From assembly GCF_052089425.1 (NCBI RefSeq), contig NZ_JBQCZW010000003.1, forward strand, positions 1-64,000: 64,000 nt of DNA. The letters are read 5' to 3'. Under the pieces are notes generated by a model. It did no database searches. It was not told the origin of the DNA and saw only the letters and a list, made by a program, of their open reading frames with translations. Positions 42,940 to 52,363 of this stretch are shown here, in pieces; the stretch's first letter is position 1; every line of letters begins with the position of its first letter. Both the position numbers and the translations under genes were made by a program. The DNA comes from Ancrocorticia sp052089425. GTDB taxonomy: Bacteria > Actinomycetota > Actinomycetes > Actinomycetales > Actinomycetaceae.

Positions 42940-43344
42940 ATGGCGCAGATCGTCTACTTCTCATCAGCCACAAACAACACAAAGCGTTTTGTGGATAAGT
43001 TGGGGTTTCCGGCGCAGCGCATCCCGCTGCGTCCAAAAGAACCGCCGCTACACGTGGATGAAGAATACGTCCTGATTGTTCCCACATACGGGGGCGGAAA
43101 TCAGCAGGGTGCCGTCCCCAAGCAAGTCATTAAGTTCCTCAACGATGAACACAACCGCTCATTGATCCGCGGAGTGATATCGGGAGGGAACACAAACTTT
43201 GGAGAGGCATACTGCCTTGCGGGGGACATCGTCTCTGCAAAGTGCCATGTGCCCCATATGTATAGGTTCGAGTTGCTCGGCACTGCGCAGGACGCGGAAC
43301 GGGTACGTGAAGGGTTGGAGAAGTTTTGGCAGCAACCACGTTGA
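42940..43344 (+). CDS. nrdI: Flavodoxin-like NrdI
   Basis: The 134-aa flavoprotein delivers the oxidant that builds the dimanganese-tyrosyl radical of NrdF. FMN-binding features are IVYFSSATNNTKRFVDKL, LIVPTYGGG and VISGGNTNFGEAYCLAGD. The ATG at 42940 follows GAGGGTTGG. The reading frame extends further upstream, but that part covers the inverted repeat and is not conserved. It overlaps nrdE by 19 nt. Confidence 0.95.
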   Translation: MAQIVYFSSATNNTKRFVDKLGFPAQRIPLRPKEPPLHVDEEYVLIVPTYGGGNQQGAVPKQVIKFLNDEHNRSLIRGVISGGNTNFGEAYCLAGDIVSAKCHVPHMYRFELLGTAQDAERVREGLEKFWQQPR

Positions 43345-45479
43345 CGGATACGGGCGAGGAACGCTACACGGATCCAAATCTGGATTATCACTCGCTAAAC
43401 GCGCAGCTCAATCTGTACGATGCCAGCGGCAAGATTCAGTTTGACGCTGATCGTGAAGCCGCACGCCAGTACTTCTTGCAGCATGTCAACAAGAACACCG
43501 TGTACTTCCACGATCTTGAAGAAAAGCTCAGCTACCTTGTCGATGAAGGTTACTACGAGAGCCCAGTCCTCGAGCAGTACAGCTTCGATTTCATCAAGGC
43601 GCTGTTCAAGCAAGCCTACGGGCACAAGTTCCGCTTCCCCACCTTCTTGGGCGCGTTCAAGTACTACACGTCCTACACGCTGAAGACCTTCGATGGCACC
43701 CGGTATCTGGAACGGTACGAGGATCGCGTGTGCATGGTGGCGCTCTACCTTGCCCGCGGGGATGAAGCACTAGCGTCCTCGCTGGTGGAGGAGATCATCA
43801 CCGGCCGTTTTCAGCCAGCCACGCCAACCTTCCTGAACGCAGGCAAGGCTGCCCGCGGCGAACTGGTCTCCTGCTTCCTGCTCCGCGTTGAGGACAACAT
43901 GGAGTCCATTGCCCGAGGCATCAACTCGGCACTCCAGCTCTCCAAGCGTGGCGGCGGCGTTGCCCTGAACCTCTCCAATCTGCGCGAACAGGGCGCTCCC
44001 ATCAAGAAGATTGAGAACCAATCGTCCGGAGTGAATCCCGTGATGAAGCTGCTGGAGGATTCCTTCTCCTACGCCAACCAGCTGGGTGCGCGTCAGGGCG
44101 CCGGCGCCGTGTATCTGCACGCCCATCACCCCGATATCTACCGCTTCCTCGATACGAAGCGAGAGAACGCGGATGAAAAGATTCGCATCAAGACGCTGTC
44201 TCTTGGCGTTGTGATTCCCGATATCACCTTCGAACTGGCGAAGAACAATGAGGATATGTACCTCTTCTCTCCCTACGATGTGGAGCGCGTGTACGGCGTG
44301 CCCTTCACGGAGATCAGCGTGAGCGAGAAGTACTACGAGATGGTGGCGGACAAGCGCATCAGCAAAACCAAGATCAACGCCCGCAACTTCTTCCAGACTC
44401 TCGCAGAGATCCAGTTTGAATCCGGATACCCCTACATCGTGTTCGAGGATACGGTGAATCGGGCCAATCCGATCAAGGGCAAAATCACGATGTCCAACCT
44501 GTGCTCGGAGATCCTTCAGGTGTCCGAGGCCTCGGAGCTCGGCCCCGATCTGGGCTACGAGCATGTGGGTAAGGATATTTCCTGCAACCTTGGCTCGATG
44601 AACATTGCGAAGTCCATGGACTCGCATGACTTGGGCAAGGCAGTGGAGACCGCCGTGCGCGCGCTGACGGCCGTATCCGATCTGACGGACATCCGCTCCG
44701 TCCCGTCCATCGAACGCGGCAACTCCATGTCTCATGCCATCGGGCTCGGACAGATGAACCTGCACGGATACTTGGGCCGCGAGCACATCCATTACGGATC
44801 GCCCGAGGCGCTGGACTTCACCAACATGTACTTCTACTCGGTTGTCTATCACGCAATCCGGGCCTCCATGACTATCGCTCAAGAGCGCGGCCAGCGCTTC
44901 GAGGGCTTCGAGGATTCCAAGTACGCAACCGGCGAGTTCTTTGATAAGTACATCGATCAGGCGTGGGAGCCAGAAACGGCGCGGGTGCGGGAGCTGTTCG
45001 CGGACACTCATATCCCCACGCAGGAGGACTGGCGCCAGCTTCGCGCTGACGTTGCCACCTACGGCATGTACAACCAGAACCTTCAGGCCGTCCCGCCAAC
45101 TGGTTCGATCAGCTATATCAACAACTCCACGTCCTCCATCCACCCGATCGTGTCCAAGATTGAGATCCGCAAGGAAGGCAAGATCGGGCGTGTGTACTAC
45201 CCGGCGCCCTACATGGACAATGACAACCTCGAATATTACGAGGATGCCTATGAAATCGGGCCCGAGAAGATCATCGACACCTACGCGGTAGCAACTCAGC
45301 ACGTGGATCAGGGCCTGTCCCTCACGCTGTTCTACCCGGATACGGTAACAACGCGCGACGTCAACAAGAACTACATCTACGCGTGGCGCAAGGGCATCAA
45401 GACCATGTATTACATGCGGATTCGCCAGCAGGCTCTGCAGGGTACAGAGGTTGAGGGTTGCGTTTCCTGCATGCTCTGA
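43326..45479 (+). CDS. nrdE: Class Ib ribonucleotide reductase, large subunit
   Basis: The 717-aa subunit reduces ribonucleoside diphosphates. Active-site Cys are in ELVSCFLLRVEDNMESIAR and MSNLCSEILQ. NLSNLREQGAPI and PPTGSISYINNSTSSIHPI are substrate-binding motifs. The C-terminal CVSC in EGCVSCML takes electrons from NrdH. The start is a TTG at 43326 inside nrdI with GGAG upstream; a second TTG at 43341 is possible. nrdF is not next to it but at 51200. Confidence 0.96.
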   Translation: MAATTLTDTGEERYTDPNLDYHSLNAQLNLYDASGKIQFDADREAARQYFLQHVNKNTVYFHDLEEKLSYLVDEGYYESPVLEQYSFDFIKALFKQAYGHKFRFPTFLGAFKYYTSYTLKTFDGTRYLERYEDRVCMVALYLARGDEALASSLVEEIITGRFQPATPTFLNAGKAARGELVSCFLLRVEDNMESIARGINSALQLSKRGGGVALNLSNLREQGAPIKKIENQSSGVNPVMKLLEDSFSYANQLGARQGAGAVYLHAHHPDIYRFLDTKRENADEKIRIKTLSLGVVIPDITFELAKNNEDMYLFSPYDVERVYGVPFTEISVSEKYYEMVADKRISKTKINARNFFQTLAEIQFESGYPYIVFEDTVNRANPIKGKITMSNLCSEILQVSEASELGPDLGYEHVGKDISCNLGSMNIAKSMDSHDLGKAVETAVRALTAVSDLTDIRSVPSIERGNSMSHAIGLGQMNLHGYLGREHIHYGSPEALDFTNMYFYSVVYHAIRASMTIAQERGQRFEGFEDSKYATGEFFDKYIDQAWEPETARVRELFADTHIPTQEDWRQLRADVATYGMYNQNLQAVPPTGSISYINNSTSSIHPIVSKIEIRKEGKIGRVYYPAPYMDNDNLEYYEDAYEIGPEKIIDTYAVATQHVDQGLSLTLFYPDTVTTRDVNKNYIYAWRKGIKTMYYMRIRQQALQGTEVEGCVSCML

Positions 45480-45485
45480 TGGTGC

Positions 45486-45516
45486 GTACTGCTCGAATCT
45501 GCGGATTCGCCAGTAC
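45486..45516. terminator. Hairpin after nrdE
   Basis: GTACTG-CGAATC and GATTCG-CAGTAC form a stem of 12 pairs with a small bulge and a TGCG loop, 7 nt past the nrdE stop. No T run follows. Its end (TACAAT, 45514-45519) could also act as a -10 box for the lipoprotein gene. Confidence 0.5.
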
Positions 45517-45542
45517 AATCAGGGCATGACAGGAGGTCACCC

Positions 45543-47198
45543 GTGGTGAATCGTGTGTCCGGCCAGCGGACGTTGCGCCCAATGGCCGTTCAGCGCACCC
45601 TCATGGCAGCTGCCGTGGTGACCGCCTCGGCACTCGCGGCGTGCACCCCCACGAGTGATCCGAACCCAGACCCAAGCGCTTCAGAAACACCGGGCATGCC
45701 CGCCACCCCGGTGGTTGCCCCCGCGGGCACACCGGAGATTGACGGCTACACCTTGGTGTTTGCCAAGAAATATTCGGAGTCCGAGGGGCCGGGCGCCGAA
45801 ATTTCTGGCGATTCGGCGGGTGCGATTGGTAGGAACGACGACGACGGAGCGCGCGGCTCCGAGACGGACACCTCCGATTCGGACGGTGCCGGTACGAGCA
45901 GCCCAACCACTCCGAAGAGTCCTGATGATGACGCCACCGATTCATCACAACCAACCGAAAGTTCTTCGGAGAAGCCCAGCGATTCACCCACTCCAGACAG
46001 CGCGGGGATGCATGAACAGGGTCGCATTGACGGGGCCGTTCTGGCCGGCGATTATCTGCTTGCCTACGCTAACGATGAGGACGGTACCTCCCATCAGGTC
46101 ACTGCCTATGATGTCCTGGATGGGGATCGTGAGTGGAGCAGAGTAGATCCTGGCTGGCTCGATTGCAGCGCGGGTGAACTGGTGATCTGTACCAGTTCCG
46201 AATACTCCGGCGGCACGTGGACGGATACGGATGCCTTTGTGTTCGATCACAGCACGGGTAATCTTCAATCCTTTGACGTGGGAGCTAGCGGCACCTTCTC
46301 TTACGTGGGAACCTCAGATCAGGTGGCTTACTTCCTCACATGGGATGGCACGCATGCCGTCCACATGACAGGCTTTGATTCCACTGGCGTTCCGGTGATC
46401 GATAAGAACCTGCGCGCGTCAATTCCCGCGCCCACTGCCGTCACGGCGATTGACGCGTGGATGGCTGGTGGCCGCGCCTTCATCTCAATTCCGGGCTCCG
46501 ATCCGGGCATCTACGTTGCCAATGCGAATGCGTTTGCCAACTATGCACTCGCCACTCCCTGTATCTTTGCCACCGATGGCATGGCCTGCACCGATCAAAG
46601 CGCCGCCAACTCCTTGACAGCGGTTGATAGCGTTGGCCGCGAACAATGGACACATTCGTTGGACGGTGCAGAGTTTCTGGAATCAGGTGAGTTTAGCGGC
46701 AGCTTGGATCAGCTTGAGGAGCAACTCCTTCCCGCAGAAGGGAGCGCCTCGGAGCCGCAAAGCACGCCGAATCCTAGCGGCACCGCCGCACAAAACACGG
46801 ACCCGATGGTGGCACGCTATCTTGTCCCCGCTTCCGACCACCTCGAAACGATTGATCGGACCGGAGCCACTCTAGACTTGGGGGCGCGCGGGACCGTGAA
46901 TATCGGAGATGCAGAGCCTCAGGCCATTGACCTTTCACACGAGCATTCCATCGTGACCGTTGCACAGCTGGGGGAGCCGGTGGGCGAAGCCTCGACACCC
47001 CGAGTCGTCTCCACAATTCTGATGGGCGGCGATGGCACCGTACTTTCACGGCTGCCGGATTCGCGCATGGGTGAGCTCTCCGATGAGCTTCTTGGCGGAA
47101 CAGAAATCTTGGCGCACTCATTCCAGTGGCAAGACGGCTTGCTTGTGTTCACCGATGACACCACGGGAATCGTGGCCGTGTACCGGGCCGCTCCGTAG
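45543..47198 (+). CDS. Secreted lipoprotein with a PQQ/beta-propeller-like body
   Basis: This is a 551-aa protein. The signal peptide ends in a lipobox, MAAAVVTASALAAC, giving a lipid-modified Cys near residue 34. A long Ser/Asp/Pro/Thr-rich spacer (about 35-155) would hold the domain away from the membrane. The rest has repeated short strands such as LLAYANDEDG, QVAYFLTWDGTHAVHM and LTAVDSVGREQWTHSLDG, like quinoprotein-type propellers. The exact family is not recognised. GTG start with AGGAGG 6-7 nt upstream. Confidence 0.85.
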   Translation: MVNRVSGQRTLRPMAVQRTLMAAAVVTASALAACTPTSDPNPDPSASETPGMPATPVVAPAGTPEIDGYTLVFAKKYSESEGPGAEISGDSAGAIGRNDDDGARGSETDTSDSDGAGTSSPTTPKSPDDDATDSSQPTESSSEKPSDSPTPDSAGMHEQGRIDGAVLAGDYLLAYANDEDGTSHQVTAYDVLDGDREWSRVDPGWLDCSAGELVICTSSEYSGGTWTDTDAFVFDHSTGNLQSFDVGASGTFSYVGTSDQVAYFLTWDGTHAVHMTGFDSTGVPVIDKNLRASIPAPTAVTAIDAWMAGGRAFISIPGSDPGIYVANANAFANYALATPCIFATDGMACTDQSAANSLTAVDSVGREQWTHSLDGAEFLESGEFSGSLDQLEEQLLPAEGSASEPQSTPNPSGTAAQNTDPMVARYLVPASDHLETIDRTGATLDLGARGTVNIGDAEPQAIDLSHEHSIVTVAQLGEPVGEASTPRVVSTILMGGDGTVLSRLPDSRMGELSDELLGGTEILAHSFQWQDGLLVFTDDTTGIVAVYRAAP

Positions 47199-47291
47199 GG
47201 TGGGCGCGGACGCTCCACGAGGCGCATGCTTAGCCCGTCAAAGCGGGGCTGCGCGTTCACCCGTTCGCGTTGACACCTTTAGGATGGACAC

Positions 47292-47678
47292 ATGGATTCG
47301 GTGCGAATTGACGTGTGGCTGTGGAGCGTACGCCAGTGCAAGACGCGTTCATTGGCCACGGGAGAGTGCAAGGCCGGGCATGTGCGGATCAATGACGAAC
47401 CCGTCAAACCGGCTAGTCCAGTGAAGGTTGGCGATGAGGTCCGCTACCGGGTTCAGGGATTTGACCGCATTCTTCGCGTGACCAAGCTGTTGAAGAAGCG
47501 CGTGGGGGCACCGGTTGCTGCTACGTGCTACGAGGATCTGACGCCCGAGCGCCCGCGCGTCAACCTACCGCCTGTGATGCGCAGAGAGCCGGGAACTGGG
47601 CGCCCCACCAAGAAGGAGCGGCGCGAACTGGATCGGCTGCTCGGCTACGATCCCAACTTCGGCCATCGCGAGGACTGA
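47292..47678 (+). CDS. S4-domain RNA-binding protein (Hsp15-like)
   Basis: This is a 128-aa protein. The S4 domain (1-~70) has RIDVWLWSVRQCKTRSLA, GHVRINDEPVKPASPVKVGD and EVRYRVQGFDRILRV. The basic tail PGTGRPTKKERRELDRLLG is typical of the Hsp15/RqcP-like group, which binds rRNA or stalled 50S subunits. No direct ribosome-rescue neighbour is present. It converges with the response regulator gene 18 nt away. Confidence 0.9.
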   Translation: MDSVRIDVWLWSVRQCKTRSLATGECKAGHVRINDEPVKPASPVKVGDEVRYRVQGFDRILRVTKLLKKRVGAPVAATCYEDLTPERPRVNLPPVMRREPGTGRPTKKERRELDRLLGYDPNFGHRED

Positions 47679-47696
47679 GGTGGTTTTCGTGGAGGC

Positions 47697-48185
47697 CTAG
47701 TCCGCGTGGCTGGCCCCTTGCACGAGGTCGAGTGCTCGCTCACTGTCCAGAATCTTCATGTAGTCGATTGGGTTGAGGCCGCAGGCCTCTACGTAATCGG
47801 TGAGCTGAGTGCGGGTCACGCTCAACAGCTCATCCGCGTTCCACGGCTTGGCAATGTAGCGATCCAGCTGCGCCTTGTTGATAGCCCGCACGGTGTCCTC
47901 TAAATCTGCCTGCCCAGTCACAAGCACCTTGCGTGTCAGGGTGGTGTGAGGCATGCGCGCCATCTCCACGAGGAAGTCAACGCCAGTGGTGCCAGGTAGG
48001 CGATGGTCACACAACGCAAGTGCGAGGCGATCTCCATCGGTCTGAATCTCTCGGATAACCTCCCACGCATCCTCAACATCCTCTGCGGGTTCGATCCGCG
48101 CAGTAGGCATGAAGGCGGACAGGTCATGCATGAGGGCATCGCGAACCTCTGGTTCGTCCTCGAGAACTAGGATGGCTAACTTCAC
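47697..48185 (-). CDS. Single-domain response regulator
   Basis: The 162-aa receiver starts AILVLEDEPEVRDALMHDL and has the phospho-acceptor Asp in LALCDHRLPGTTGVDFL, Thr/Ser region VLVTGQ and Lys in DRYIAKPWNADEL. About 40 helical residues follow (TRTQLTDYVEACGLNPIDYM). No DNA-binding or enzyme output is present. It overlaps the histidine kinase gene by 4 nt and is its evident partner. The C-terminal end may contact an unknown target. Confidence 0.9.
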   Translation of the reverse strand: MKLAILVLEDEPEVRDALMHDLSAFMPTARIEPAEDVEDAWEVIREIQTDGDRLALALCDHRLPGTTGVDFLVEMARMPHTTLTRKVLVTGQADLEDTVRAINKAQLDRYIAKPWNADELLSVTRTQLTDYVEACGLNPIDYMKILDSERALDLVQGASHAD

Positions 48186-49660
48186 TGTGTCTCCTTGGGT
48201 TGAGTGGCAGGAAGATCGATGGTGACTTTGGTACCCGTATCTTCTTTCGTTTGGGAGCTGACCCGCATGGTCCCGTGATGCTTCCCCACGATCGAGAGAG
48301 AAATCCCCATGCCAATTCCCATACCGAATCGTACTTGACCGGATTTGGTGGTGAAGCGTGGTTCAAAGATGTGCTCCAAAACGTCTGGCGGGATACCGGG
48401 GCCACTGTCGATGATCCTGACACGGACCCACCCCTCGTGGGGCGAGGACGTCTGAATCGTGATCTCGGGATTGGCGGTATCAGTTAACGCATCGCAGGCG
48501 TTGGACAACACGTTGGTCCACACCTGAGCGAGTTGGCCCGAATGGCACTCAAGCGTGGGAACGTCACCATAATCGCGGGTCACCGTGATGTCACGGAGTT
48601 TATGTGAGAGGAGGCGAACCGCGTCATCAATGTTTTCGTGGAGGTTCACTCCCATAATCGGATCACCATCGGGCCGCGCATAGGAACGCAGAGAGGCCAC
48701 GAGGCCAGTGATCTTCTTGGAGGCCGAGCGCAGGTTGCGCAGGTGGGTGCCGATGGAAGCCGCGTTCTCCACCTCGTCCCGGCCAATGCCGGAACGCCGG
48801 ACAAGTGTGCGCGCAAGATCCACATCCTGAATTCCTACAAGCACCAACTGCTGAGCGAGAACGGGATCGCCGATTGCCGCCGTCATCTCCTTCCTGAGAG
48901 CCCGCTCCTCGCGGGTGGAAAGCGAGGTTGCCTCAATGGCGTTCTCGATGGTGCTGGTGGCCTGATGCGCCCAGTCCTTGTCAGGTACAGAACCGAGCAG
49001 CGTCATGACATCCGTGTACAGGTATTCGGCCAAGCGATCGATTGCCGCCAAAGGGTTGTTGAGTTCGTGGGCAATGCCGGCCGCAAGCGAGCCGAGCGAG
49101 ACGAGGCGTTCCTGGGCAACAAGTTCGGTGCGCGCCTCTTCCAGATTGGTCAGCGCGGTGGCGAGTTCCGAGCGTTCTTTGGCTAGATCCGCGGAGAGCC
49201 GGGCATGCTCGAGGTGGAGTTCTTCCGCGCGCCGCAGGCGCATGTCCAGTGATCTGACGATCAACGTGGTGGCGAGCAGGGAAATGGTGGGCCGCTCATC
49301 GATCACCTTCTTCAGTTGATCGAACGTGATTTGTACGCAGGTGATATCGGTGGTTGTGCGGGCGGTGTTCTGGGCGTTGCCACCCTCCGTCATGGACATG
49401 AGGCCGATCAAACGGCCCGTGGATCCCTCATGCATCACCACCGTGCCAGCGCTTGATTCCTGCACCAGAGCCACCCTGCCCTTCAGGACCAGCGTCACGT
49501 GAGCCACGGGTTCTCCCCGAACCGTCAGCGTGGTGCCTGCGGGAAGGGTGAGACGTGGCTGTGGGCCGAGTGAATCGTCCACGCCAGCAACGATCTGCTG
49601 AACGATTTCCTTGCTTTTGACGGATGTGTCAAAAATGCCCAGATGTGGATTAGTAGCCAC
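48182..49660 (-). CDS. Histidine kinase with a cyclic-nucleotide-binding-like sensor
   Basis: This is a 492-aa soluble kinase. Residues ~25-150 form a CRP-like cNMP-binding fold (LPAGTTLTVRGEPVAHVTLV, GRVALVQESSAGTVVMHEGS). A coiled coil follows, then the HisKA domain with the phospho-His in LAAGIAHELNNPLAAIDR. The ATPase has N box QVWTNVLSNACDALTD and G boxes IIDSGPGIPPDVLEHIFEPR and GIGMGISLSIVGKHHG. No transmembrane helix is seen. GTG at 49660 with GGGAGG is preferred over GTG at 49681. Ligand unknown. Confidence 0.9.
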   Translation of the reverse strand: MATNPHLGIFDTSVKSKEIVQQIVAGVDDSLGPQPRLTLPAGTTLTVRGEPVAHVTLVLKGRVALVQESSAGTVVMHEGSTGRLIGLMSMTEGGNAQNTARTTTDITCVQITFDQLKKVIDERPTISLLATTLIVRSLDMRLRRAEELHLEHARLSADLAKERSELATALTNLEEARTELVAQERLVSLGSLAAGIAHELNNPLAAIDRLAEYLYTDVMTLLGSVPDKDWAHQATSTIENAIEATSLSTREERALRKEMTAAIGDPVLAQQLVLVGIQDVDLARTLVRRSGIGRDEVENAASIGTHLRNLRSASKKITGLVASLRSYARPDGDPIMGVNLHENIDDAVRLLSHKLRDITVTRDYGDVPTLECHSGQLAQVWTNVLSNACDALTDTANPEITIQTSSPHEGWVRVRIIDSGPGIPPDVLEHIFEPRFTTKSGQVRFGMGIGMGISLSIVGKHHGTMRVSSQTKEDTGTKVTIDLPATQPKETQ

Positions 49661-49725
49661 GGCACCTCCCTGTGTTGACACCTAGTCTCTCAGGTTCACA
49701 CGCTGAGGTGCACATTTGAGCCGAT

Positions 49726-50925
49726 TTAATCGCCCGCTGCCTTGATCGAAACCTTCCACATCACCCATTCGAGAGGGCCGCGCGTAAAGAAGTGTTTCCA
49801 TACGAAGGCAAGGATGACGGTCAGGAGAATCAGCGAAAGTAATGGTCCCCAGCTGTCCCCGCCTACCCATTCCGGGTGGAAAGCAACGAGCACGACGTGG
49901 AAGGAATAGGCGGTCAGGGAGATAGAGCCAACTGCCGCCAGAGGATAGAGCACGTTGGATGCAAGGCGCCCCCCAAGTAAGCACAGCCCAAGGGTGGCAA
50001 TGGCGAAGCCGCCCGATCCTATTGCCTCGAACGGCGTGTTTGTATGCGGTTCGGCAACAACCCACGCCTCAGCAGCTGGGGCCTTAGAGCCTTCCCACTG
50101 GAAGGGAGCGGGTTCGCTCCAGTCCTCAATGGAAGATGAGCCGCCGTCGTCGTCAAAAATCACCGAACTCGATGAGGAATCTGAGTAATCGGAATACATG
50201 TCAGCATCCTCGGGAGTGACGAGCGCGGTGGTGAGGAGCGCGCTGGCGCCGTATCCAACTAGGGCGAGTGCGCAGCCGGTGCCCAGCAGCCACGTGCGGA
50301 CCCGGCGCGCCGTGATGTCGAGGCGGCCGATGCCCATTCCGGCAATCACGTAGGCCATGTAGGTCAGCCCCGGGTACGTGTCGGTCACGAACGTATCGAT
50401 GACGAAGCTGTTGGCATCGCCCGAGGGCCACAGGTACAGGCCGTCCATGACCCAGGTGATGATCGGCAGCAGCGTGGGCCCAACGATCGCCCACACGCCC
50501 GCGATGATGAACAGTGGCTTCGCGCCGAGCTTTGCGAAAGGCAGCGCCGCCACGAACCATGCCGCGTAGAACCCCAGAATGATCGCGATCGGTGTGCCGA
50601 GGACGGAAAGAAGGCCCGCGACCACCAGAAGGACCGCTGCGCGCGCGAAGATTCGAAGGCGGGCCCGGCGCATGTCCTCGCCTGCATATGGCACGTTTCG
50701 GCCCGTCAGGATCGATATCGAGAGGCCTGCGAGCACTGCGAAGAGGATGGACGAGCGGCCGTCCGGGAGCGCCAGAAGGATGCCCTCGATCCCTTGTGCG
50801 CCATCGTGATTTGGGCCCACGTGCGCATAAAACATCCCGAAGATCGCCAGCGCCCGCGCGATATCCACGCCTCCGATGCGGCCGCGGTAGCGGGGTGTGG
50901 TGGGGCTGTCCGGTCCTTGTGTCAT
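49726..50925 (-). CDS. DUF1624/DUF418-type membrane acyltransferase-like protein
   Basis: The 399-aa protein has about ten transmembrane helices. RIGGVDIARALAIFGMFYAH matches the start of heparan-alpha-glucosaminide N-acetyltransferase-like proteins, and PLAAVGSISLTAYSFHVVLV is DUF418-like. An extracytoplasmic loop near residue 240-280 is unusually rich in Ser and Asp (SDYSDSSSSSVIFDDDGG). It may acylate a cell-wall or surface sugar. Start assigned to the ATG at 50925; no clear ribosome site. Confidence 0.82.
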   Translation of the reverse strand: MTQGPDSPTTPRYRGRIGGVDIARALAIFGMFYAHVGPNHDGAQGIEGILLALPDGRSSILFAVLAGLSISILTGRNVPYAGEDMRRARLRIFARAAVLLVVAGLLSVLGTPIAIILGFYAAWFVAALPFAKLGAKPLFIIAGVWAIVGPTLLPIITWVMDGLYLWPSGDANSFVIDTFVTDTYPGLTYMAYVIAGMGIGRLDITARRVRTWLLGTGCALALVGYGASALLTTALVTPEDADMYSDYSDSSSSSVIFDDDGGSSSIEDWSEPAPFQWEGSKAPAAEAWVVAEPHTNTPFEAIGSGGFAIATLGLCLLGGRLASNVLYPLAAVGSISLTAYSFHVVLVAFHPEWVGGDSWGPLLSLILLTVILAFVWKHFFTRGPLEWVMWKVSIKAAGD

Positions 50926-51060
50926 AGAGGCCAACGTAGAGGACGGCGGCGGGTGGCCGCTAGGCGTGATCGGTCAGTGGGCGGCGGGGCGTTCCGGTGT
51001 TCGCGCCGTCAGGGGGATCGCGCGTACTCGCGGTTCTGAGTAGTCGTGTTCGCCTGTTCC

Positions 51061-51084
51061 CGGGTACTCGGGTACTCGGGTACT
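51061..51084. repeat. Three tandem 8-bp repeats (CGGGTACT)
   Basis: Three identical CGGGTACT units lie about 115 nt before nrdF in a 274-nt gap. More degenerate GTACTCG copies flank them. No regulatory site was recognised, and no NrdR box was found before nrdF. Confidence 0.75.
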
Positions 51085-51199
51085 CGCGTTCCCACGTTCC
51101 AAAGTTCGCGGCTCAATTCGCGGCGGACTTCACGGTGGTGCGTCTACTCGGATCGTGCGGGAGGTGAGAGAATGGACGAACCTGCGACTAAGGAGAATG

Positions 51200-52177
51200 A
51201 TGACGCCCCCAAAGCTCAAGCTTGTTGATCGAGTTCAGGCCATCAACTGGAATCGTTTGGACGATGATAAGGATCTTGAGGTCTGGGACCGGCTGACCGG
51301 CAACTTCTGGCTTCCTGAGAAGATCCCGCTTTCCAACGATATCCAGTCATGGAACACGTTGAAGCCGCACGAGCAGGAGATGACCACCCGCGTGTTCACC
51401 GGGCTCACACTGCTGGACACCGTGCAGGGGACTGTAGGCGCCGTCTCGCTCATCCCAGATGCCGTGACGCCGCACGAGGAAGCCGTGTACACGAACATCG
51501 CGTTCATGGAGTCAGTGCACGCGAAGTCTTACTCCTCCATCTTCTCCACGCTGATCTCCACCGAGGAGATCGATAAGACCTTCCGTTGGTCCGAGGAAAA
51601 CGAGTTCCTTCAGACCAAGGCGGAGATCGTGCTGGACTACTACCGTGGCGATGATCCCGAAAAGCGCAAGGTTGCCTCCACTATGCTGGAGTCCTTCCTC
51701 TTCTACTCGGGCTTCTACGCGCCCATGTACTGGTCCGCCCACGCCAAGCTGACGAACACTGCGGATCTCATCCGCCTCATCATCCGCGACGAGGCCGTCC
51801 ACGGCTACTACATCGGCTACAAGTACCAGCTTGCCGTGGCCAAGGCATCGCCGGAGCGCCGCGCTGAGCTTCAGGACTACACCTACTCTCTGCTCATGGA
51901 CCTCTATGACAACGAGGAGGGTTACACCGAATCGCTCTACGACGGCATGGGACTGACCGAGGATGTCAAGATGTTCCTGCGTTACAACGCCAACAAGGCT
52001 CTGATGAACCTTGGCTATGAGGCGTTGTTCGGGCCGGATCAGACAGCAGTGAACCCGGCGATTCTGGCCGCGCTTTCCCCCAACGCCGATGAGAATCACG
52101 ATTTCTTCTCCGGGTCCGGATCCTCGTACGTCATCGGCACGGCCGAGGCCACCACCGATGACGATTGGGCTTTTTAG
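51200..52177 (+). CDS. nrdF: Class Ib ribonucleotide reductase, radical-bearing small subunit
   Basis: This is a 325-aa subunit. Metal ligands are Asp in TLLDTVQGTVG, Glu and His in FMESVHAKSYSSIF, Glu in LESFLFYSGFYAPMYW, and Glu and His in IIRDEAVHGYYIG. The radical Tyr is the one in VHAKSYS. The acidic C-terminus ending DDDWAF docks to NrdE. ATG at 51200 has AAGGAG 4 nt upstream; an adjacent ATG at 51197 is too close. It is encoded 5.7 kb from nrdE. Confidence 0.96.
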   Translation: MTPPKLKLVDRVQAINWNRLDDDKDLEVWDRLTGNFWLPEKIPLSNDIQSWNTLKPHEQEMTTRVFTGLTLLDTVQGTVGAVSLIPDAVTPHEEAVYTNIAFMESVHAKSYSSIFSTLISTEEIDKTFRWSEENEFLQTKAEIVLDYYRGDDPEKRKVASTMLESFLFYSGFYAPMYWSAHAKLTNTADLIRLIIRDEAVHGYYIGYKYQLAVAKASPERRAELQDYTYSLLMDLYDNEEGYTESLYDGMGLTEDVKMFLRYNANKALMNLGYEALFGPDQTAVNPAILAALSPNADENHDFFSGSGSSYVIGTAEATTDDDWAF

Positions 52178-52328
52178 GACGACGGCGGCGGCCTCTCTCG
52201 CGGGAGGGGTTCTTACATAGACGAACTCGGAGGGGTTTTGGGGTTCGGGCTGTAACCGCGTCGGTGTGATCGCAGCGCCGGGGCGGTTTGGTGGCCTGTG
52301 TTCAAGGTAGATATATTTCGCATAAAGC

Positions 52329-52357
52329 TTGGATTGTTTCAACCATAGCGATACAAT
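52329..52357 (+). promoter_or_regulatory. Promoter for abiEi, probably leaderless
   Basis: TTGGAT (52329-52334), a 17-nt spacer and TACAAT (52352-52357) precede the GTG at 52364 by 6 nt, so transcription would start at or beside the start codon. No ribosome site is present. ATTGT...ACAAT half-sites overlap the spacer and -10 and could be the antitoxin's operator. Confidence 0.5.
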
Positions 52358-52363
52358 TCAAGT

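Noticed and set aside
43770..45518. Very long minus-strand frame opposite nrdE
   Set aside because: It lies wholly antisense to a clearly identified gene and reflects its codon bias.
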